From NCBI RefSeq assembly GCF_910587525.1, contig NZ_CAJULS010000047.1:1-15830 (forward strand): a stretch of DNA of 15,830 bases, in the 5' to 3' direction. This DNA comes from an uncultured Oscillibacter sp. GTDB lineage: Bacteria > Bacillota > Clostridia > Oscillospirales > Oscillospiraceae. The stretch's first letter is position 1, and every line of letters starts with the position of its first letter. Below, piece after piece: positions 7,157 to 12,999 of this stretch. A program made the translations under genes and the position numbers. The notes under the pieces were generated by a model. That model worked only from the letters and a program-made list of their open reading frames with translations. It had not been told where the DNA came from and did no database searches.

Positions 7157-7207
7157 CCTTCTGCCCGCACTCTGCGCAGAAGGCCGCTAAAAATTTTTGC
7201 GGTTTTT
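7157..7207 (+). terminator. Stacked hairpins ending in a T run, upstream of the surface-protein gene
   Basis: CCTTCTGC (7157-7164) pairs with GCAGAAGG (7176-7183). Directly after, CCGC plus AAAAA pairs with TTTTT plus GCGG (7184-7202, one bulged T), followed by TTTTT at 7203-7207. It looks like a second plus-strand terminator just before the probable promoter of the gene at 7292. It could also be part of a lost leader. Confidence 0.5.
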
Positions 7208-7250
7208 CTACAAAAAATGACAAATTCTGACAAGCGCTGCGCGGTATAGT
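7208..7250 (+). promoter_or_regulatory. Putative promoter/operator with three phased decamer repeats
   Basis: Three consecutive 10-base units at 7208-7237 read CTACAAAAAA, TGACAAATTC and TGACAAGCGC; they share an ACAA core at exact 10-base spacing. A TATAGT box stands at 7245-7250. Direct repeats about one helical turn apart are the usual binding pattern of OmpR-family response regulators, so this may be an activated promoter without a good -35. The -35/-10 pairing is uncertain: CTGACA at 7227-7232 pairs at 17 bases only with a weak TAATGT. Confidence 0.4.
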
Positions 7251-7291
7251 AATGTCGGAACCGGACGAAAAAAGAGAAAGGGGTTATCGTT

Positions 7292-7807
7292 ATGAAAACG
7301 GCCGTTCAGTCCAAATGGAAAAAGCGGCTTCTGCCCGCCTGCGCAGTCTGTGCGCTTTTAGCGGCAGCCATCGTTTTTTTTGCAAACCGGAATCTTGGCG
7401 ATTCACTGGAGTTGGCAGATAATGCCACCATGGGTGTCCTTCCGGGCGTCGATCTTGCGCAGAGGCAGGCGGAACTTCAGCAGCTGCTGGATGAGAGCAT
7501 GATTTCTTTTTCCATCAATACCAGCCCGGTTTTTGAGACGGGTGGAGCCGAGGGAAACCTGATGCTGGAAAACCCGGCCAATAATGCAAAACTTTTGGTA
7601 GTAGAAATTTACATAAATGACACACAGGAACTGATCTACCAGTCCAAGGCCCTTCCCGCAGGCTCCTATATCGAAAACACCCGGCTGGACAAGCTGTTGG
7701 AGCCAGGCAGCTATGAGGCCACCGCCTATTTCAAGGCGTACCGCGAATCCGACCACTCCTACATTGGCCAGGTGGGGGCAGACCTCACGCTTTCCGTCCT
7801 CAGTTAG
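7292..7807 (+). CDS. Membrane-anchored extracellular beta-sandwich-like protein, function unknown
   Basis: A 171-residue protein with a basic N terminus (KWKKR), a single hydrophobic helix at about residues 12-30 and an otherwise polar extracellular part. After a linker, the region from about residue 70 has strand-like sequence: MISFSINTSPVF, GNLMLENPANN, LVVEIYINDTQELIYQS, then GSYIENTRLDKLLEPGSYEA and TAYFKAYRE. I associate the pattern of an NP..N stretch, an acidic dipeptide with I/LYxS, and an L..G.YEA turn with small surface proteins of Clostridia found near other exported proteins, but I cannot name a family. AAAGGGG at 7277-7283 supports the ATG. It is followed on the same strand by a secreted protein and an EpsG-like protein, suggesting a surface locus. 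Confidence 0.75.
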   Translation: MKTAVQSKWKKRLLPACAVCALLAAAIVFFANRNLGDSLELADNATMGVLPGVDLAQRQAELQQLLDESMISFSINTSPVFETGGAEGNLMLENPANNAKLLVVEIYINDTQELIYQSKALPAGSYIENTRLDKLLEPGSYEATAYFKAYRESDHSYIGQVGADLTLSVLS

Positions 7808-7917
7808 GCCCCATTTGAAAATTGGCAAATTTTCAGCGTCAGCGTTTTTGGCGCAAGAAAAAATCGCAGGGTTTCAGGCTCCACATCTGCCGTGAAGTCT
7901 GCCGCGGTTCATACTCT
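7808..7917. other. Spacer after the surface-protein gene with an AT-rich hairpin
   Basis: Non-coding spacer leading into the second MITE-like element. TGAAAATT (7816-7823) pairs with AATTTTCA (7828-7835) around GGCA and may be a weak terminator; the following sequence is not a T run. A later TTTTTGGCGCAAGAAAAAA segment is AT-rich but forms no clear gene. Confidence 0.45.
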
Positions 7918-8076
7918 TAGAGCAATTCCCCAAAATACTGAGGAAAGTTCAGCGGCCCGGGAAGCGACAGCCGCGCTGCCGTCCTTGACGGGCGTCAGCC
8001 CGCCCGCGTCCTCCGCTTTGCTCTGCCTTCCCTGTTTTGGCTTCCTTTTTTCTCATTATTTCTGGAAACTGCTCTA
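7918..8076. mobile_element. MITE-like element, copy 2 (159 bp)
   Basis: Begins TAGAGCAATTCCCCAAAA and ends GGAAACTGCTCTA, closely matching copy 1 at 2082-2208 along its whole length. The terminal inverted repeats match at about 23 of 29 positions. It differs from copy 1 mainly by an extra 33 bases at 7976-8008, bounded by CCGCG at 7971-7975 and 8004-8008. It lies between the two surface-protein genes, ending 79 bases before the second. It has no coding capacity. Confidence 0.75.
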
Positions 8077-8155
8077 GACCGCAGCACCGGCGAATTTTAA
8101 CGCGGTTCCTTTGCCATTTTTTGCGGATACAGGCAGCGGCAGAAAGGAAATTACG

Positions 8156-8731
8156 ATGAAACAGAAAAGATTCTTCAGTTTTTTGGCCGTCGTCCTGGCG
8201 GCCGTCCTGTTTGCGGCTAACGCTTTTGCGGCAGGTTCTTATCAGGACAAGGACCTCCCTCTCGGCTCTTCCAGTGAAGTGCTGATGGTGGGAGAGATCG
8301 AACCTACCGTCATGTCGGTCACAGTGCCCTCTTATGTCCCCTTCCACATCAGCCGTTCCGTGGAGGGCGAAAATAAAGTGATCTCTCCCCGCGTTACGGT
8401 TACCAGCCATTCCGGAGTTTCCGTGAACATAGATGTGGCTTACACCACCGTAAATCTGAGCGGTCTCAAGGGGACCACATGGAGCGACGGGCAGAATGTG
8501 GGCGAAAACCAGATTGCCATCGGGTTCCAGCCGGAAATCCTGGCCAACCAGCTGCCTACTACCCTGAGTCAGACCAAGTGGCTTCAGGCAAATGCACCGC
8601 AATATCTGACCCTGACCAGCCTGAACCCCTATGGCAGTTCCACACTCTACGTCGTGGGCACCCTGGGCGCTGCCGTTCCGGAGGATAGCTCCTTTACGGT
8701 CACTCCCATCTTCGTTGTGAGCAAAGCATGA
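8156..8731 (+). CDS. Secreted surface protein with signal peptide, function unknown
   Basis: A 191-residue exported protein. The ATG at 8156 is preferred over an upstream in-frame start because AAAGGA lies about ten bases before it and a clean signal peptide begins there: basic MKQKR, a hydrophobic core, and a likely cut after ANAFA (residue 25). The mature part is rich in beta-strand sequence, with SVTVPSYVPFHI near residue 60, a VTVTSHSGVSVNIDVAY stretch, and a threonine/valine-rich end (SSFTVTPIFVVSKA). The V.VP..VPF motif followed by S/N-rich strands recalls pilin-like or cell-wall beta-sandwich proteins of Firmicutes. No LPxTG motif or C-terminal membrane anchor is present, so it is secreted or held by a partner such as the neighbour at 7292. 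Confidence 0.78.
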   Translation: MKQKRFFSFLAVVLAAVLFAANAFAAGSYQDKDLPLGSSSEVLMVGEIEPTVMSVTVPSYVPFHISRSVEGENKVISPRVTVTSHSGVSVNIDVAYTTVNLSGLKGTTWSDGQNVGENQIAIGFQPEILANQLPTTLSQTKWLQANAPQYLTLTSLNPYGSSTLYVVGTLGAAVPEDSSFTVTPIFVVSKA

Positions 8732-8794
8732 ACACTTTCCCGGCTTCCGGGAAAAGGTACATTCCATCTATGCCTGTATCTGCAATTATGGATA

Positions 8795-8824
8795 GACGGC
8801 CGGAAGGTTCCTCTTCCGGCCGTC
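8795..8824 (+). terminator. 12-bp GC-rich hairpin after the secreted-protein gene
   Basis: GACGGCCGGAAG (8795-8806) pairs exactly with CTTCCGGCCGTC (8813-8824) around GTTCCT. It lies 63 bases past the stop and is followed by AGCCATCCTCT, so the U tract is poor. It probably ends or stabilises the surface-protein transcript before the EpsG-like gene. Confidence 0.6.
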
Positions 8825-8964
8825 AGCCATCCTCTGCGATGAAACTCGTCTTGGTTCTACAAAATTACTGCCCGATTCAATAAAAATCCCGCACTTAAAG
8901 CGCAAGGCGCATATCTGATTTGTGAATCAATTTTTATACTGTGGGTATGTAAGGAGAGAGAAAG

Positions 8965-10029
8965 ATGCTGCCATATTTCGCGTTGATTGCTGCTGGACTG
9001 GCCGGCGGACCGCTGCTGTCCGGAAGGCCGGAATACCGGCGCAAATTTCTGCTGGCTTTTGGCCTGGCCTGCTGGCTTCTGGCCTCACTTCGATATGTTA
9101 CCGGCTTTGACTATCGTTCTTACGAAGCAGCCTTTCAGAGAATTGCAGCCAGGGGCCTGTCCTGTCTGACAGCACGCGAGCCAGGATATGTCCTTTTGAA
9201 TTGGGCGGCAGCCCTTTTGGGCGGCAATTACCGTACCTTCTTGTTTTTGATCCACCTGCTGTTCACCGTACTGGTTCTCCTTTGGATTGGGCGTTACTCC
9301 TCCATGCCCTGGCTGAGTGTATACCTCTTCGTAACACTCCAGTATTTCGCCATGAGTATGAACCTGCTGCGCCAGTCCACTGCCGCCGCCATAGTCCTTT
9401 GGACATACCCGTTCCTGCGGCAGCGCAGGTTCCTGCCGTTTTGCGGGGTGGTGCTTCTGGCATTTTGCTTTCACCAGTCGGCCCTGTTTATGCTCCCATT
9501 CTATTTTCTGCTGAATCTGCGGGTTTCCGTACGCCATTACGCAGCTGCAGCTGTCATAGCTGGGCTGGCTTATCTCTTTGTTGATCCGCTGCTCCAGATG
9601 CTTCTTGCTGTCCTGCCAGTATATCGTTCCTATCCCGGGGAAAGATACTGGCAAAGCAACAGCGCAGTCTATCTCCTGGCACCGGTGGGATGCTATTTCT
9701 TCACGCTGCCCCTCATCCGGCAGGCGGCCCGGGATTCCTCCGCTTCCCCGGTATTGGCCAACAGCGCGTTTTACAGCCTGCTGATTCAGGCCTTTATCAC
9801 CCGGCACTTTATTCTGGAACGCTTCTCCATCTATACCGCCTTTTTTTCCGTCCTGGCGCTGCCGGAGGCTGTCTGTGCCGTCGGCTGGCGGCGCTGCGCC
9901 AAAATATGGACCGGCTTGCTGGCGGCTTGCTGTCTGGCCTATTTTCTGTTTGCAGCGCAGCAGGGATTCCACGGCGTATATCCTTACCATGGTATCTGGA
10001 GCAGGGCGGTTTCATCTGGAGTATGCTGA
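8965..10029 (+). CDS. EpsG-family exopolysaccharide polymerase-like membrane protein
   Basis: A 354-residue protein with about ten hydrophobic segments, typical of the EpsG family of Firmicutes, whose members act in exopolysaccharide assembly, probably as polymerases. The family signatures are RYVTGFDYRSY at residues 43-53 (R..vG.DY..Y), REPGY at 72-76 in a loop, a membrane region containing MNLLRQSTAAAIVLW (the conserved R(Q) stretch), and FCFHQSALFMLPFYF (the conserved H.SA motif). The end, YPYHGIW, is also typical. AAGGAG at 8951-8956 supports the ATG. No glycosyltransferase, flippase or chain-length genes adjoin it, so it is an orphan in this window, downstream of two surface-protein genes. 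Confidence 0.85.
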   Translation: MLPYFALIAAGLAGGPLLSGRPEYRRKFLLAFGLACWLLASLRYVTGFDYRSYEAAFQRIAARGLSCLTAREPGYVLLNWAAALLGGNYRTFLFLIHLLFTVLVLLWIGRYSSMPWLSVYLFVTLQYFAMSMNLLRQSTAAAIVLWTYPFLRQRRFLPFCGVVLLAFCFHQSALFMLPFYFLLNLRVSVRHYAAAAVIAGLAYLFVDPLLQMLLAVLPVYRSYPGERYWQSNSAVYLLAPVGCYFFTLPLIRQAARDSSASPVLANSAFYSLLIQAFITRHFILERFSIYTAFFSVLALPEAVCAVGWRRCAKIWTGLLAACCLAYFLFAAQQGFHGVYPYHGIWSRAVSSGVC

Positions 10030-10097
10030 ACAATCTTCATAGAATAAATGTATATATTAGAGCGGACCAGGAGAAGGCAACAACAGAGCTTGTTGAG

Positions 10098-10112
10098 GCA
10101 ATATTGCAATAT
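10098..10112. promoter_or_regulatory. Overlapping AT-rich palindromes upstream of the response-regulator remnant
   Basis: GCAATATTGC (10098-10107) and ATATTGCAATAT (10101-10112) are both perfect palindromes and overlap. They lie about 65 bases before the ATG at 10176, in an AT-rich stretch likely to hold its promoter. An operator role is possible, but no -35/-10 pair with proper spacing was found. Confidence 0.3.
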
Positions 10113-10175
10113 AGATTTCGTCCAAAATATAAGGGCAACATCTCAGAAAAACATAATTTGTCAAGAGGCGTCACA

Positions 10176-10670
10176 ATGGACCATTCATTTTTACACAGCA
10201 AAAAGCGCCTGCTGGCCGATGACGAGCCGGAGCTTTTAAAAATGGGATCGGCTATTTTAGCGGACGAGGGATTTCAACGCCTTGTAACCGCCGCCAACAT
10301 GAAAGAAGGAATTTCCGCCGCCAAAGCGGGAAAGCCTGATCTGGCGATTTTGGACGTGTGCCTCCCGGACGGCGACGGCTTTACTCTGATGGAGCAGATA
10401 CGCACATGGACGGATATTCCCGTGATTTTTCTGACGGCCCGTGACGAGGCGGCGGACAAGCTGGCGGGGCTGGGCCTTGGAGCGGACGATTATATCGCAA
10501 AGCCCTTTCTGCCCCAGGAATTTCTGCTGCGGGTTTACGCCGTTCTGCGCCGGTGCTACAAAGAGGACGCAGCCGTTTTGAAGCTGGATAGCTGTACGGT
10601 GGATTTCAGCCGGGCCGAAGTGGACAAAAGCGGTGAGATCCTTCCCTTTTGCTGCTTCAAGGCCCAGTGA
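10176..10670 (+). pseudogene. OmpR-type response regulator truncated after the receiver domain
   Basis: The 164 residues contain a complete receiver domain and almost nothing after it. Visible active-site residues are the acidic pair Asp15-Asp16 (LADDEPE), the phospho-acceptor Asp60 (AILDVCLPDGDGF), Thr87 (FLTARDE) and Lys109 (DDYIAKPF). The linker and first strands of a winged-helix domain follow (LKLDSCTVDF), but the protein stops after GEILPFCCFKAQ, where full-length relatives continue with a motif like LTAKE and about 80 more residues. The TGA lies inside a terminator hairpin, which suggests a deletion or rearrangement brought foreign sequence to the break. No histidine kinase is nearby. 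It could still be a functional stand-alone receiver, but loss of function is the simpler reading. Confidence 0.8.
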
Positions 10671-10690
10671 ATTTTCACTGGGCCTTTCTT
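10661..10690 (+). terminator. Intrinsic terminator overlapping the stop of the truncated regulator
   Basis: GGCCCAGTGA (10661-10670) pairs exactly with TCACTGGGCC (10675-10684) around ATTT, followed by TTTCTT. The stop codon of the response-regulator remnant is the last three bases of the left arm, an unusual arrangement for an intact gene. Confidence 0.8.
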
Positions 10691-10782
10691 CGCTTAAGCT
10701 GAAAAACCTACTTGGCAAAATGCGCTGGAGGTTGACGTGGTGAACCTCTACAAATGGATGTTCAAGACCGCGTGTGCATTGG

Positions 10783-10826
10783 ATCAGCCATCCCCATGGC
10801 TGATATCCTCCCCGCCCGTCAGGGCG
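10783..10826 (-). terminator. Paired hairpins after guaB
   Basis: ATCAGCCAT (10783-10791) pairs with ATGGCTGAT (10796-10804) around CCCC, and CGCCC (10813-10817) pairs with GGGCG (10822-10826) around GTCA. Both lie just past the guaB stop on the minus strand. No T run follows, so termination is a guess from position. Confidence 0.4.
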
Positions 10827-10858
10827 ATCCCCTGCACTCCATGGCATCCGCTGTGAGA

Positions 10859-12370
10859 TTAACTCCGATTTCCGGAGTTGGTGGTATCCTTCAAAAGCAC
10901 GTCATGGGCCCCGCCCTCCACAATGGAGACGGAGCTGACAAGCGTCAGCTTGGCCTTCTCCCGCAGCTCCGGGATGGTCAGCGCGCCGCAGTTGCACATG
11001 GTGGAGCGCACTTTGGCCAGCGTGGTGGCCATGCCGTCGCTCAGTGCCCCGGCGTAGGGGACGTAGGAGTCCACTCCCTCCTCAAAGCTGAGCTTGGACG
11101 CGCCGCCCAGGTCGTAACGCTGCCAGTTCCGGGCCCGGGCGCTGCCCTCGCCCCAATACTCCTTCATGTAGCTGCCGCCGATGAGGATCTTGCTGGTGGG
11201 GCTCTCGTCAAACCGGGAGAAGTACCGGCCCAGCATGCAGAAGTCCGCTCCCATGGCCAGGGCCAGGGTGATGTGGTAGTCCTGGACAATGCCGCCGTCG
11301 GCGCAGATGGGGACGTAGACGCCGGTCTCGGCAAAATACTTGTCCCGTGCGGCCGCCACGTCGATGACCGCCGTGGCCTGCCCCCGGCCGATGCCCTTGG
11401 TCTCCCGGGTGATGCAGATGGAGCCGCCGCCAATGCCGATTTTCACGAAGTCCGCCCCGGCGTCCGCCAGAAAGCGGAAGCCCTCGCCGTCCACCACGTT
11501 GCCCGCGCCCACCTTCACGGTGTCGCCGTAGTGGTTCCGAATCCACTTCAGGGTCCGGGACTGCCACTCGCTGTAGCCCTCGGAGGAGTCGATGACCAGC
11601 ACGTCCGCCCCGGCCTCCACCAGGGCGGGAACCCGCTCGGCGTAGTCCCGGGTGTTGATGCCCGCGCCGACGACATAGCGCTTTTGCGCGTCCAGCAGCT
11701 CCAGGGGGTTGCCCTTGTGGGAGTCGTAGTCCTTGCGGAAGACGAAGCTTACCAGCCGCCGGTCTGCGGACACAATGGGCAGGGCGTTGAGCTTGCGGTC
11801 CCAGATGATGTCGTTGGCCTCCTTCAAACTGGTGCCCTCGGGGGCGTAGATAAGCTTTTCGAAGGGCGTCATGAAGTCCGTCACCGGCGTGGCGGGGTCC
11901 ATGCGGCTGACCCGGTAGTCCCGGCTGGTGACCAGGCCCACCAGCATGCCCTCCGCCGTGCCGTCCTCGGTGACGGCCATGGTGGAGTGGCCGGTGCGCT
12001 CTTTCAGGGCCAGCACGTCCGCCAGCGTGTCGCTGGCGCGGAGATTGGAGTCGCTGGAGACGAAGCCCGCCTTGTAGTTTTTCACCCTGCGGACCATCTC
12101 CGCCTGCTGCTCCACAGGCTGGGAGACGAAGATGAAGGCGATGCCGCCCTCTTTGGCCAGGCCGATGCCCATCTTCTCGCCGGAGACGGACTGCATCACG
12201 GCGGAGACCATGGGCACGTTCATGGTCAGGGGGCACGCCTCCCCCTTTTTGAACTTTACTACCGGAGTTTTCAGAGAGACGTTGGCAGGGATGCACTCTG
12301 AGGAGGAGTATCCGGGGACCAGCAGGTACTCGGAGAAGGTGCGGGAGGGCTCGGAGAAGAAATAGGCCAT
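10859..12370 (-). CDS. guaB: Inosine-5'-monophosphate dehydrogenase
   Basis: This enzyme oxidises IMP to XMP with NAD+, the committed step of GMP synthesis, in the cytoplasm. The start at 12370 (MAYFFSEPSRTFSEYLL) is supported by GAGG seven to eight bases upstream; a start ten codons earlier has no such site. The 503 residues have the TIM-barrel core split by two CBS motifs (about 95-215), including VTEDG, MLVGLVTSRDYRV and LNALPIVSADRRLVSFV. The catalytic cysteine is Cys319 in GGGSICITRETKG, followed by ICADGGI, MLGRYFSRFDESP and the flap with the Arg-Tyr pair in NWQRYD. It lies downstream of purL and a GNAT gene on the same strand, with a 134-base gap holding a hairpin, so it may have its own promoter. 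Confidence 0.96.
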   Translation of the reverse strand: MAYFFSEPSRTFSEYLLVPGYSSSECIPANVSLKTPVVKFKKGEACPLTMNVPMVSAVMQSVSGEKMGIGLAKEGGIAFIFVSQPVEQQAEMVRRVKNYKAGFVSSDSNLRASDTLADVLALKERTGHSTMAVTEDGTAEGMLVGLVTSRDYRVSRMDPATPVTDFMTPFEKLIYAPEGTSLKEANDIIWDRKLNALPIVSADRRLVSFVFRKDYDSHKGNPLELLDAQKRYVVGAGINTRDYAERVPALVEAGADVLVIDSSEGYSEWQSRTLKWIRNHYGDTVKVGAGNVVDGEGFRFLADAGADFVKIGIGGGSICITRETKGIGRGQATAVIDVAAARDKYFAETGVYVPICADGGIVQDYHITLALAMGADFCMLGRYFSRFDESPTSKILIGGSYMKEYWGEGSARARNWQRYDLGGASKLSFEEGVDSYVPYAGALSDGMATTLAKVRSTMCNCGALTIPELREKAKLTLVSSVSIVEGGAHDVLLKDTTNSGNRS

Positions 12371-12430
12371 AGTACACCTCGTTCTTTCAATAAAATTCAA
12401 AGCGGTTTATGGGGATGGGGCTCTTCCATA

Positions 12431-12457
12431 CAGGGGCCGCCCAGAGGGCGGCCCCTG
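12431..12457 (-). terminator. 12-bp GC-rich hairpin between the GNAT gene and guaB
   Basis: CAGGGGCCGCCC (12431-12442) pairs exactly with GGGCGGCCCCTG (12446-12457) around AGA. It lies 47 bases past the GNAT stop on the minus strand and about 60 bases before guaB. There is no T run, so it may be a weak terminator or an attenuating structure between purL-GNAT and guaB. Confidence 0.55.
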
Positions 12458-12504
12458 CAGCCGATTAAGAGACAGCGCGGGGGTCCCGCAGACGGTGGGG
12501 AGAT

Positions 12505-12987
12505 TTACAGGTCCAGCTGCAGATAGATGGTGGACGCCAGGGGGCTGTCGTTGTAGCGGGGAATGTCGTAAAACCCAAAGCGGCGGTAGAGACGGAGGGC
12601 GCTGCCCAGGGAGGGAAGCGTGTCCAGCAGAACGGCCCGGCAGCCCATGGCGCGGGCGTCCTCCAGCAGGCGGCGCAGCAGAGCCTCCCCGATCCGGCGG
12701 CCCCGGAAGGCGGGGCGGACGTAAAGACGTTTTAATTCACACCGCCGGCTGTCCAGGCTTCGCAGGGCGCCGCAGCCCGCCGCCGCGCCGTCCCACCGGG
12801 CCAGGTAGAGACGGCCCTCGGGCAGGCCGTACTTACGCTCCGGGTGGGCGGTCTCCTGGTCGTAGTGCTGGAGGTCCAGGTACTGACGAAAGGCCGGCTC
12901 GTTTGCCAACAGCAATTCCGTGTACTCCTGAAAGAGGGACCGGATCTCCTCCGGCTCCTCATAGGCGTATGCCAGTTCCAAGCTCAT
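12505..12987 (-). CDS. GNAT-family N-acetyltransferase
   Basis: A 160-residue acetyltransferase of the GNAT superfamily, transferring an acetyl group from acetyl-CoA to an unknown amine. The acetyl-CoA pyrophosphate-binding motif is RPAFRGRRIGEAL at about residues 91-103 (R/QxxGxG/A type), preceded by the strand CELKRLYV. The C-terminal part has MGCRAVLLDTLP and ALRLYRRFGFYDIP, the usual last strand and helix. GAGGAGG stands about eight bases before the ATG and overlaps the end of purL, whose stop is 12 bases upstream, so translation is closely linked. No substrate can be inferred from its own sequence. Confidence 0.88.
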   Translation of the reverse strand: MSLELAYAYEEPEEIRSLFQEYTELLLANEPAFRQYLDLQHYDQETAHPERKYGLPEGRLYLARWDGAAAGCGALRSLDSRRCELKRLYVRPAFRGRRIGEALLRRLLEDARAMGCRAVLLDTLPSLGSALRLYRRFGFYDIPRYNDSPLASTIYLQLDL

Positions 12988-12999
12988 GGCAGCGCCTCC

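Larger units (their letters stand above)
6871..7291. other. Gene-free divergent intergenic region with structured segments
   Basis: About 420 bases between the minus-strand promoter and the surface-protein gene at 7292. No open frame here has both a convincing ribosome binding site and protein-like sequence. The stretch holds a possible closing stem (CCGGAA at 6944-6949 with TTCCGG at 7017-7022), a strong terminator (7025-7074), a second hairpin pair ending in a T run (7157-7207) and phased decamer repeats before a putative promoter. It may contain a small RNA or the remains of a lost gene. Confidence 0.5.

Noticed and set aside
7221..7233. A possible Spo0A box in AATTCTGACAA before the surface-protein gene
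   Set aside because: The Spo0A consensus is TTCGACA or close to it. Here an extra T breaks the core, so the direct-repeat reading is better supported.
10754..12301. A 515-codon plus-strand open frame opposite guaB
   Set aside because: It mirrors the guaB codons and reads as repetitive His/Val/Gly-rich sequence with no recognisable domain. The minus-strand IMP dehydrogenase is unambiguous.
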